A DNA stretch of 12,844 bases, from contig JANMDR010000311.1 in the NCBI GenBank assembly GCA_031376425.1, forward strand, positions 1-12,844, read 5' to 3'. Source of the DNA: JANMDR01 sp031376425. GTDB taxonomy: Bacteria > Pseudomonadota > Gammaproteobacteria > Burkholderiales > Usitatibacteraceae. Positions 7,454 to 12,844 of the stretch are shown here, piece by piece; positions within the stretch are counted from its first letter, which is position 1; every line of letters begins with the position of its first letter. The translations under genes were made by a program, and so were the position numbers. The notes beneath the pieces were generated by a model. It was not told where the DNA came from. It worked only from the letters and a program-made list of their open reading frames with translations, and did not search any database.

Positions 7454-8149
7454 TTATGAGTTTTGCGCCATAACCGACACTTCCTCATACGGCTGCACCA
7501 GCACCCAGCCTTGGCCTGCAAACTTCATTTGCACACTTTCACCGCTTGTTCTACCGAACAGCGAACCAATTGAAACATCGGTATGCATACTCGGTGTTAG
7601 ATTGCCACTCCATGCAACCGTGGCATTGGGGTCGGTAAACACCGCACTGGCAGGTCCTACCTTAAGCAATAAAGGTTCGCCATGGGTGGTAATCGCTGCT
7701 AGGCCATTGCCTGAAATTTTAACGTTAAACAATCCACCCGTCATAAATCCGGCAACACTTTTTATCATCGTGATATCAGTGTCCAAGCTCATTTCAATCG
7801 CCAACACATCATTGCCGTTTACGCAAATGCTTTCACCCTGCAGGGCAATTACATGCACCCGCTTATTGGCGTCCGCCAAATAGACGCGGCCTCGGCCTTC
7901 CATCTTCATCAAGCTCATACCTTCACCGGTAACGGCTTTTTTAAACAAGCCACCAAGGCCATCGGCCATCATGCTTTTGCGGCTAAATTTAATCTCGCCG
8001 GTACGCGCCACCATTGAACCGGCTTTGGCATAAACAGCGCCATCTAGGTTAATCTGCAAGGTAGATTTATTTTCGATTTCAAACATACCTGCGTTTTGAT
8101 CTTGGTCTGTGTGTGCTGCGATAAAGTCATTTAATGTGGTTTGCGCCAT
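7454..8149 (-). CDS. AIM24-family (TIGR00266/DUF124) beta-rich protein
   Basis: A 231-residue protein matching the AIM24 family, named after a yeast mitochondrial protein. Bacterial members are predicted all-beta, TRAP-like proteins with no established enzymatic role. Supporting segments are the N-terminal FEIENKSTLQINLDGAVYAK, GSMVARTGEIKFSRK, the glycine-rich GLGGLFKKAVTGEGMSLMKM (about residues 65-84), GRVYLAD, ICVNGNDVLA, GGLFNVKISGNGLAAITTHG and a late TVAWSGNLTP. There is no signal peptide or membrane segment, so it is probably cytoplasmic. The ATG at 8149 is preceded by AGGA seven bases upstream, one of the few clear ribosome-binding sites in the window. The gene is divergent from mtnA (52 bases between starts) and converges on murC with no intervening base. 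Its function here is unknown, and neither neighbour suggests one. Confidence 0.85.
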   Translation of the reverse strand: MAQTTLNDFIAAHTDQDQNAGMFEIENKSTLQINLDGAVYAKAGSMVARTGEIKFSRKSMMADGLGGLFKKAVTGEGMSLMKMEGRGRVYLADANKRVHVIALQGESICVNGNDVLAIEMSLDTDITMIKSVAGFMTGGLFNVKISGNGLAAITTHGEPLLLKVGPASAVFTDPNATVAWSGNLTPSMHTDVSIGSLFGRTSGESVQMKFAGQGWVLVQPYEEVSVMAQNS

Positions 8150-8188
8150 GATTTTTCCTATGAATGTAAAGCACTACGATAATTGCAT

Positions 8189-8194
8189 TAAAAT
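8189..8194 (+). promoter_or_regulatory. -10-like hexamer just upstream of mtnA
   Basis: TAAAAT (five of six consensus bases) ends 7 bases before the mtnA ATG, with no Shine-Dalgarno in between and only a weak -35 match (TGTAAA at 8165-8170). If used, the mRNA would begin at the start codon. The 52 bases between the divergent mtnA and AIM24 starts must hold both promoters. Confidence 0.35.
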
Positions 8195-8201
8195 TGTTGC
8201 T

Positions 8202-9308
8202 ATGAAAATAAACAACATACCACGTACAAGCATTTGGGCAATAGAGCCTACATTAGAATCTTCCTTAAACAATGCTTCGAACTCTAACCACGCAGTCGGC
8301 ATTATCGACCAAACTTTGTTACCGTTTGGTGTCGAAGTCCGTATTTTACGCTCAGTAGAGGATGTTGCCGAGGCCATATTTGCCATGCGGGTTCGCGGTG
8401 CACCCTTAATTGGCGTTACCGCCGCCTTTGGCTTGGCATTGGCGATGCGCGATGATCCTTCATTTGAAAATTTAACTGCCAAAGCCGCCCTACTTGCCGC
8501 TACACGCCCGACTGCCGTTAATTTAGCGTGGGCACTCCATAAAGTCACAAGTGTACTCATTACCGCCCCCGCACCACTGCGGGCGGAATTAGCGTGGCGC
8601 ACCGCCAAAGAAATTGCCGCAAACGATATCGCCACGAACTTTGCGATTGGTCAGCATGGTTTAAAAATTATTGCTGCGCTGCATAGCAAATTGCAGCGCC
8701 CGGTGAATATTCTTACCCATTGCAATGCCGGTTGGGTGGCGACGGTTGATTGGGGCACCGCCCTATCGCCGATCTATCAAGCCCATGATGCCGGCATTCC
8801 CGTGCATGTTTGGGTGGAAGAAACCCGGCCACGTAACCAAGGTTTGCTCACCGCTTGGGAGCTACGCGAACACGGGGTAGCGCATACCTATATTGTGGAC
8901 AATGCCGGTGGGCATTTTATGCAACATGGTAAGGTAGACATCGTGATAGTAGGCGCGGATCGCGTATCCGGCGTGGGCGATGTCGCCAACAAAATTGGTA
9001 CCTATCAAAAAGCACTGGCTGCACACGATAACAATATTCCGTTCTATGCCGCGCTACCGCTAAGCACAATTGATTGGACTTTAAATGATGCGCTTGCAGA
9101 TATTGAAATTGAAGAACGCAATGCCGCAGAAATCCGCACACTACGCGGTGTTTCAGCAAATGGGGTGGCAGAAAACTTTACAATTTTAGATGCTGCCTCA
9201 CCCGTGGCAAATCCGGGGTTTGATGTGACACCGGCAAGATTGGTAACGGGAATTATTACTGAACGGGGAGTTACAAGTGTAGGTGAGTTGCATCAATGGC
9301 AATCCTAG
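8202..9308 (+). CDS. mtnA: 5-methylthioribose-1-phosphate isomerase MtnA
   Basis: Cytoplasmic aldose-ketose isomerase converting 5-methylthioribose-1-phosphate to 5-methylthioribulose-1-phosphate in the salvage of 5'-methylthioadenosine. Related enzymes also accept the 5-deoxyribose analogue. At 368 residues it fits the family if the ATG at 8202 is used. Longer in-frame starts at 8109 and 8160 would add residues that do not look like MtnA, and the first would overlap the AIM24 gene. Motifs: substrate phosphate-binding MRVRGAPLIG (62-71), catalytic Cys174 in THCNAG, ETRPRNQG (207-214), DNAGG (233-237), catalytic Asp253 in GADRV, NKIGTY (263-268) and LPLSTIDW. The sequence after the cysteine, GWVATVDWGTALSPIYQAHD, differs from the common GxLATxxYGTALGxI form. 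The next gene, 36 bases downstream, is a FucA-like aldolase, suggesting the DHAP shunt rather than the full methionine salvage pathway. Confidence 0.93.
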   Translation: MKINNIPRTSIWAIEPTLESSLNNASNSNHAVGIIDQTLLPFGVEVRILRSVEDVAEAIFAMRVRGAPLIGVTAAFGLALAMRDDPSFENLTAKAALLAATRPTAVNLAWALHKVTSVLITAPAPLRAELAWRTAKEIAANDIATNFAIGQHGLKIIAALHSKLQRPVNILTHCNAGWVATVDWGTALSPIYQAHDAGIPVHVWVEETRPRNQGLLTAWELREHGVAHTYIVDNAGGHFMQHGKVDIVIVGADRVSGVGDVANKIGTYQKALAAHDNNIPFYAALPLSTIDWTLNDALADIEIEERNAAEIRTLRGVSANGVAENFTILDAASPVANPGFDVTPARLVTGIITERGVTSVGELHQWQS

Positions 9309-9344
9309 CGGCAATTTTTATAACTCCAAACGACTAAATTCCCT

Positions 9345-10022
9345 ATGAATAATCTCTATCTGCGCCACAAAATTATTGAAACCGCTCGCGCCATGAATAG
9401 CCTTGGCATTAATGTTGGCAAATCCGGCAATGTGAGCGCACGTGCACCACTGGCACGCCTTACCCAAAAGCTAGACCGTGGTTTTTACATCACCCCTACC
9501 GGCATTCCTTATACGCAAACGCAGCCCGAGCACATTGTTTCTATGGCGCTTGACGGCTCATTTGAAGGGACTACATTGCCGTCTTCCGAATGGCGCTTCC
9601 ATCGCGACATCTATTTTCGGCGGCCAGAAGTGCAGGCGATTGTGCACACGCATTCGAGCTACGCCACGTCGCTTGCCTGCTTAGGCCGCGACATTCCTGC
9701 GTTTCACTATATGATTGCTGCGGCAGGGGGGGCAGATATTCGCTGTGCACCCTACGCTACCTTTGGCACGCAAGAATTATCTGACTTTGCGCTAGAGGCG
9801 CTGCAAGGCCGCAATGCCTGTCTTTTAGCGCAACACGGCGTAGTTGCAGTGGGCACAACGCTTGAAAAAGCCTTGGGTTTGGCGGTGGAAGTAGAAAACC
9901 TCGCCCGCATGTATTGGCAAGCGCTGCAAATTGGTAAGCCCACAATTTTATCGGATGCCGAAATGGCGACGGTGATCGAGAAATTTGCAACTTATGGTCA
10001 GCAAAGCCCAGTGCAGGATTAA
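9345..10022 (+). CDS. Class II aldolase, FucA-like; likely methylthioribulose-1-phosphate aldolase (Ald2)
   Basis: A 225-residue zinc-dependent class II aldolase/adducin-fold protein closely resembling L-fuculose-1-phosphate aldolase. Visible motifs: phosphate-binding GKSGNVSAR (25-33), ITPTGIPY (49-56), PSSEWRFH (79-86) with Glu82 as the expected catalytic acid, zinc ligands His101 and His103 in VHTH, HYMIAAAGG (121-129), CAPYATFGT (134-142), and the third ligand His164 in LLAQHG. Since it follows mtnA, its likely role is cleaving 5-methylthioribulose-1-phosphate (or the 5-deoxy analogue) to DHAP and 2-methylthioacetaldehyde (or acetaldehyde), as for Ald2 of Rhodospirillum rubrum and pathogenic E. 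coli. The dehydratase MtnB belongs to the same superfamily but lacks this FucA-like wording. No Shine-Dalgarno precedes the ATG. TATAAC at 9319-9324 could be a separate -10. A fucose-pathway role cannot be excluded, but no fucose genes are nearby. Confidence 0.88.
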   Translation: MNNLYLRHKIIETARAMNSLGINVGKSGNVSARAPLARLTQKLDRGFYITPTGIPYTQTQPEHIVSMALDGSFEGTTLPSSEWRFHRDIYFRRPEVQAIVHTHSSYATSLACLGRDIPAFHYMIAAAGGADIRCAPYATFGTQELSDFALEALQGRNACLLAQHGVVAVGTTLEKALGLAVEVENLARMYWQALQIGKPTILSDAEMATVIEKFATYGQQSPVQD

Positions 10023-10049
10023 GGTAGGCAGAATTAACGCAGCTCCGGA

Positions 10050-11000
10050 TTAGCGCTGCTGCAACACCTGCACATGCGCCGCCGCACAGGCTCCAAGGGC
10101 TGCGACGTCATAACCCCCTTCCAATACCGAAATAACGCGCCCTAGCCCACCTGCACGCGTCCGTGTGATGATTTGCTGCGTGATCCACACAAAATCATCT
10201 ACGTTCAAATTAAAATACGCCATCGGATCATCCTTATGCGCATCAAATCCCGCGCTGATGAAGATGATATCCGGGTCAAAGGCGGCCAAGGGTTGCCACC
10301 ATGTCGCATCAATGGCAGCGCGAAATTGCGCACTATTGGTTTGGGCTGGTAATGGCGTGTGAATGATATTAGCGGCAGGGATGCTGGCTTTTGAAACCGG
10401 ATAGTAGGGAAATTGAAACGATGAAAACAGCATAATTCGCTCATCCCCTTGCACAATATCTTCGGTGCCATTGCCGTGGTGTACATCGAAGTCTAAAATG
10501 GCGACCCGCTTAATTTCGGAGCTTTGCAGTGCATGATCTAAGGCATAGGCAGCACCCACCGCCACATTATTAAAAAAGCAAAACCCCATCGCCTGCGCGC
10601 GCGTAGCGTGGTGCCCACAGGGCCGTACCGCGCAAAACACATTATGCGCAGTGCGCTGCATAACCAACTCAACAGCATCAATCACCGCACCTGCGGCATA
10701 GCGGGCAGCGTCAAGTGAATAAGGGTTCATGGAGGTATCGGGGTCCAGATAGGCGTAATCCGTAACTGGTGATGCGCCAAAAACTTTCTCTACATGCGCA
10801 GTAGTATGCGCAGCACCCAATGCCTCGCGCGATGCCATTGTTGCTTCATGCCACTGCAAATCTGCCCGATTTGGCAGCGCCCTTAATGCCGCTAACACCG
10901 ACTCCAAACGCTGCGGTGATTCCGGATGATTGCGCCCCATTTCATGCATTAAGCAGATTGGGTGCGTGATGATGGCGGTGGGACTGACGAGTTTAGGCAT
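10050..11000 (-). CDS. Histone-deacetylase-like zinc amidohydrolase (AcuC/HdaH class)
   Basis: A 316-residue arginase/deacetylase-fold protein of the class II histone deacetylase family. Bacterial members deacetylate small acylated amines, polyamines or protein lysines. The zinc site is complete: Asp172 and His174 in LDFDVHHGNGT and Asp253 in SAGFDAHKDDP. The proton-relay pair His130-His131 is in RPCGHHA, and the transition-state tyrosine is Tyr297 in LEGGYD. The N-terminal HPICLMHEMGRNHPESPQRL is the usual opening of this bacterial group. Length is normal and no signal peptide is present, so it acts in the cytoplasm. Its substrate cannot be read from sequence. It may be co-transcribed with the two exported paralogues upstream (30-base gap), although TAGAAT six bases before the ATG and the lack of a Shine-Dalgarno suggest its own leaderless transcript. 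It converges with the aldolase gene across 27 bases. Confidence 0.92.
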   Translation of the reverse strand: MPKLVSPTAIITHPICLMHEMGRNHPESPQRLESVLAALRALPNRADLQWHEATMASREALGAAHTTAHVEKVFGASPVTDYAYLDPDTSMNPYSLDAARYAAGAVIDAVELVMQRTAHNVFCAVRPCGHHATRAQAMGFCFFNNVAVGAAYALDHALQSSEIKRVAILDFDVHHGNGTEDIVQGDERIMLFSSFQFPYYPVSKASIPAANIIHTPLPAQTNSAQFRAAIDATWWQPLAAFDPDIIFISAGFDAHKDDPMAYFNLNVDDFVWITQQIITRTRAGGLGRVISVLEGGYDVAALGACAAAHVQVLQQR

Positions 11001-11006
11001 GGTGAT

Positions 11007-11012
11007 ATTCTA
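11007..11012 (-). promoter_or_regulatory. -10-like hexamer just upstream of the deacetylase gene
   Basis: On the - strand this reads TAGAAT (five of six consensus bases), six bases before the ATG at 11000. No Shine-Dalgarno is present and no good -35 is seen. The spacing resembles that found at murE and mtnA. Confidence 0.3.
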
Positions 11013-11030
11013 TTAGGCACTAGAGAGCCT

Positions 11031-11576
11031 CTATTTTCGTGCAGCTTCGGCTTTCGAACAAGTCATGGCGTCGCGCCCCGTACTGCCTAGGCTACCGTCA
11101 TTATTCATTTGGCCGGCGTTATTTTTTATCACATAACAACCGCCGTTTACTTTAAATACTGCGCTCCGCGTGCCACCATTATTTTGCGACTCAACCACCG
11201 ATGGTGCCGCACTCTTACCAACGCTGTCGAGGGCCTCCTTCATATTCTGAAACGCGGTTTTTTTGGCTGGCGCTACATCTTCTGGTTCGCGCTGGCCTTG
11301 CACAACAATTTCATCCACACGTTGCACCAAGGGCTGTGCCGTTTGTGCGTTCGCCGCTGATGCTGCAATAGGTGCTGCAGTTGGTATTTTGTCCGCAATA
11401 TTCGTGCTTGCTTTAGTTTGTGCGGCCTTGGCGCGGAGTGGATCAACGCGGGTGTTTTTAGACTCGCGCACTACTGCCTCTAACGCAGTTTCAGCATTTG
11501 CCAAGCGTGCCTGCAATAAGGGCAAGATCGCTAGCCATACAAATATACTAATCGCAAAGTGTAGGCATCTATTCAC
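11031..11576 (-). CDS. Exported protein of unknown family, GQREPED paralogue 1
   Basis: I do not recognise a named family. From the GTG at 11576 it has 181 residues with a Sec signal peptide (residues 1-28, hydrophobic core FAISIFVWLAILPLL, cleavage after LANA). I chose this GTG because GGTGGAG lies six bases upstream and the start overlaps the previous stop by eight bases. An upstream in-frame TTG at 11606 has no such site. The mature protein begins ETALEAVVRESKN, continues with an Ala/Gln/Thr-rich stretch (about 48-85), then DEIVVQGQREPEDVAP (88-103), FQNMKEALDSVG (109-120) and a C-terminal part with FKVNGGCYVIK (141-151) and Cys173. The ETA-EA-VRESKN and GQREPEDV blocks recur in the neighbouring gene. 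The two cysteines could pair in the periplasm. No catalytic motif or membrane segment beyond the signal is seen. Confidence 0.75.
   Translation of the reverse strand: MNRCLHFAISIFVWLAILPLLQARLANAETALEAVVRESKNTRVDPLRAKAAQTKASTNIADKIPTAAPIAASAANAQTAQPLVQRVDEIVVQGQREPEDVAPAKKTAFQNMKEALDSVGKSAAPSVVESQNNGGTRSAVFKVNGGCYVIKNNAGQMNNDGSLGSTGRDAMTCSKAEAARK
11275..11294. repeat. Copy 1 of a 20-base direct repeat between the two paralogues
   Basis: These 20 bases are identical to 11765-11784. On the - strand both copies encode the QREPEDV block. The match is part of a longer diverged similarity and marks the genes as tandem duplicates. Confidence 0.85.
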
Positions 11577-12099
11577 CGCGCACTCCACCCATCGTAAACT
11601 GACCAACGAGGCTAGGGCTTTTCACACATACCCCGTTCTTCCAAAAACAGGCTCTAACTATGCCTTCAGTATCTGTATAGAACGCTTTGGCAGTGCTCAG
11701 GTTTGGGCCAACGCGGTCTAACCCTTCCCGCATCTTCTGGAACGGGGGTTTTTCAGGCGGCGTAACATCTTCTGGTTCGCGCTGACCTTCTACTATTATT
11801 TCTTCAACGTACTGTTGATATCTGGGGCGCTCGCTTAATTGCAGTTGCGCAACCGCTTCCTCGCTAATCATTTCTTTAGATTTTTTTTCATGACTACGAC
11901 GCTCACTTTGGCTAACAAGGGGTGCATTGATGACAGGTTTTGATAAGGGATTTTTAGATTCACGCACAATGGCTTCAACGGCGGTTTCAGCGTGGAGCAT
12001 TCCTGATTGCATAGCGGCGAGTAACCCTGTACATCCCGATATTATGATGAAAACACGGGAGATGGAGGTGGATGGGAATATGGGTGGAATTGTGCGCAT
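11569..12099 (-). CDS. Exported protein of unknown family, GQREPED paralogue 2
   Basis: A 176-residue paralogue of the following gene, again from no family I recognise. I use the ATG at 12099; an in-frame TTG at 12114 is possible. The N-terminus (MRTIPPIFPSTSISRVFII onward) is a longish signal sequence with hydrophobic core about 16-31 and probable cleavage after MLHA at residue 37, leaving ETAVEAIVRESKN as in the paralogue. The middle (about 65-95) is charged and Glu/Gln/Ser-rich, unlike the Ala-rich middle of its partner. VEEIIVEGQREPEDVTP (98-114), FQKMREGLDRVG (120-131) and a CFWKNGVCVK motif (151-160) follow. The shared blocks are kept while the linker has diverged, suggesting that the blocks are functional. 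The stop overlaps the start region of paralogue 1, implying coupled expression. No Shine-Dalgarno is visible before the ATG. Confidence 0.75.
   Translation of the reverse strand: MRTIPPIFPSTSISRVFIIISGCTGLLAAMQSGMLHAETAVEAIVRESKNPLSKPVINAPLVSQSERRSHEKKSKEMISEEAVAQLQLSERPRYQQYVEEIIVEGQREPEDVTPPEKPPFQKMREGLDRVGPNLSTAKAFYTDTEGIVRACFWKNGVCVKSPSLVGQFTMGGVRGE
11583..11589 (-). promoter_or_regulatory. Ribosome binding site deciding the GTG start of paralogue 1
   Basis: On the - strand this reads GGTGGAG, inside the last codons of paralogue 2, with six bases between GGAG and the GTG at 11576. It is among the better ribosome-binding sites in the window and decides the start. Confidence 0.55.
11765..11784. 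repeat. Copy 2 of a 20-base direct repeat between the two paralogues
   Basis: Identical to 11275-11294, 490 bases away. It lies in the same coding frame of paralogue 2 and encodes the same QREPEDV residues. Confidence 0.85.
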
Positions 12100-12175
12100 T
12101 GTTTGCTTTGACAAGCAGGTTTAGGCAAAAGTTCCGACCACATAGGGTGTTGAAAACCCACTATTTACGGGCGTC

Positions 12176-12198
12176 TACGAGTATTTTAATACGAGTAT
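12176..12198. repeat. Tandem pair of TACGAGTAT in the gap upstream of paralogue 2
   Basis: TACGAGTAT occurs at 12176-12184 and 12190-12198, separated by five A/T bases (14-base period). The inner halves also form a GTATT/AATAC dyad around 12181-12192. It lies in the 123-base gap between the mmcQ stop and the paralogue 2 start, about 80-100 bases before the latter. It could be a pair of regulator half-sites; no clear promoter hexamer pair accompanies it. Confidence 0.45.
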
Positions 12199-12222
12199 CT
12201 TAAGGGCAGCTTAGGATTGATC

Positions 12223-12621
12223 TTAAATTTCTGCCACAGCTGCTAGCAACGCGGCTTGTCGATACTTGGGTAATTTCAGTACGACTAGGCGATACGCTTG
12301 CGTAACAAGGGCGTTGACTTCGGCTTGACTCACTTTGCTTAAATCGTTGATTGCAACCCATTTTGCCCGCGCCAAATAGGGGGCTGGAATAAAACCTTCG
12401 CGCTCGGTCATCGCTAAAAATAGATCATCATCTACTTTAAAGCCAAGATGGCTTTTGCCGTCCGACGAGATGGATGCTACACAGAACATTTTTTCAAAAA
12501 TGGTATACACGAAATCGGTTTCCCATTTACGCGCACCGACTACTTCAGGCAAGCTGGCGCAGTGAGCTTGGGTTTTTTTAATGGTTGCCGCACCTTTCGC
12601 TTTTGCCATCGCCTTTGACAT
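12223..12621 (-). CDS. MmcQ/YjbR-family protein (CyaY-like fold)
   Basis: A 132-residue member of the MmcQ/YjbR family, small cytoplasmic proteins with a double-wing, CyaY-like fold often labelled DNA-binding although no clear cellular role is established. The diagnostic stretches are present: AHCASLPEVV (19-28), a central FEKMFCVASIS strand pair, GFKVDDDLFLAM, the family hallmark PAPYLARAKWV (79-89), SQAEVNALVTQAYRLV and the closing KLPK. The N-terminal 17 residues are Lys/Ala-rich and longer than in many members. The ATG at 12621 is preceded by AGGCGGA (12628-12634) at six-base spacing, overlapping the ftsB stop codon. The 13-base gap to ftsB makes co-transcription very likely. This is the last gene of that unit in the window. 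Confidence 0.88.
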   Translation of the reverse strand: MSKAMAKAKGAATIKKTQAHCASLPEVVGARKWETDFVYTIFEKMFCVASISSDGKSHLGFKVDDDLFLAMTEREGFIPAPYLARAKWVAINDLSKVSQAEVNALVTQAYRLVVLKLPKYRQAALLAAVAEI

Positions 12622-12634
12622 TGGAGTTCCGCCT

Positions 12635-12844
12635 TTACTTCGCTACTTTAACAGGCGCTGCTGCTTCTTTTGCGCTTGAAATTGCCACCGCTGCCATCGA
12701 TGCGGGTGGCACCACCTGCACAAAAGTTTCACCCGGCTTAATCAAACCAAGCTCCACGCGCGCACGCTCTTCTACCGCCTCCAAGCCCTCTTTCAAATCA
12801 CGCACTTCCGCATCTAGCGCGCCATTGCGGGCGGTGAGGGTGGC
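12635..12844 (-). CDS. ftsB: Cell division protein FtsB, C-terminal part (5' end outside window)
   Basis: The last 69 codons and TAA of a gene read leftward from the right edge. The peptide begins inside the FtsB coiled coil (LTARNGALDAEVRDLKEGLE), followed by the family signature EAVEERARVELGLIKPGETFVQVV, the periplasmic end that binds FtsL and FtsQ in the divisome. After this comes an Ala/Lys/Val-rich tail of about 20 residues (MAAVAISSAKEAAAPVKVAK) with no recognisable domain. The missing N-terminal part should contain the single membrane helix. In betaproteobacteria ftsB usually follows eno, which would lie right of the window. The downstream partner here is mmcQ, 13 bases away. Confidence 0.9.
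   Translation of the reverse strand, partial: ATLTARNGALDAEVRDLKEGLEAVEERARVELGLIKPGETFVQVVPPASMAAVAISSAKEAAAPVKVAK

Noticed and set aside
8109..8201. Upstream in-frame starts of mtnA at 8109 and 8160.
   Set aside because: The added residues do not resemble MtnA, the first overlaps the divergent AIM24 gene, and the ATG at 8202 gives the expected length.
9345..10022. Methylthioribulose-1-phosphate dehydratase (MtnB), the class II aldolase relative expected after mtnA.
   Set aside because: The sequence carries FucA-like blocks (ITPTGIPY, PSSEWRFH, HYMIAAAGG, CAPYATFGT), not the MtnB pattern as I know it.
10039..10059. GCAGC/GCTGC inverted repeat between the aldolase and deacetylase 3' ends as a bidirectional terminator.
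   Set aside because: The stem is only five base pairs with an 11-base loop and no T-tract on either side.
11577..11606. TTG start at 11606 for paralogue 1.
   Set aside because: It lacks a ribosome-binding site and puts ten extra residues before the signal peptide, whereas the GTG at 11576 has GGTGGAG at good spacing.

Overview
The window reads as a piece of a betaproteobacterial (probably Burkholderiales-like) chromosome of roughly balanced base composition. This placement is inference. It rests on the wording of the three Mur ligases, such as the MurE segment HYWDAKRILFSWPSLKAAV and the MurD segments WVLELSSFQLDG and DDSKGTNVGATVAALEGLG, which resemble betaproteobacterial enzymes as I remember them, and on an FtsB tail at the right edge. 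No rRNA, tRNA, CRISPR array, insertion sequence or prophage gene was seen.

Left part (1-3060, + strand): the 3' end of a ParE-type toxin gene, a candidate sigma70 promoter whose spacer is an exact inverted repeat, a GNAT acetyltransferase, and an exported S46 dipeptidyl-peptidase of the DPP7 type. Centre-left (3133-7453, + strand): murE, murD and murC joined by two ATGA stop/start overlaps. They encode three of the four UDP-MurNAc-peptide ligases (steps 3, 2 and 1 in that gene order). murF, mraY, ftsW and murG, which normally lie among them in the dcw cluster, are absent.

Centre-right (7454-10022): an AIM24-family gene on the - strand abuts murC stop-to-stop and diverges from a two-gene + strand unit. 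That unit is mtnA (5-methylthioribose-1-phosphate isomerase) followed by a class II, FucA-like aldolase. The pairing matches the DHAP shunt that salvages 5'-methylthioadenosine and 5'-deoxyadenosine by cleaving the ribulose-1-phosphate product into DHAP and an aldehyde. It is the most informative metabolic signal in the window.

Right part (10050-12844, all - strand): reading leftward from the right edge come the ftsB 3' end, an MmcQ/YjbR-family gene, two tandem paralogous exported proteins of no family I recognise (shared blocks VRESKN and GQREPEDV), and a class II histone-deacetylase-like (AcuC/HdaH) hydrolase. The two paralogues overlap by a few bases and share a 20-base identical stretch, so they probably arose by tandem duplication.

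Several starts lack a Shine-Dalgarno sequence. Three of them (murE, mtnA, the deacetylase) have a -10-like hexamer only 6-8 bases before the ATG, which suggests leaderless or near-leaderless transcripts.
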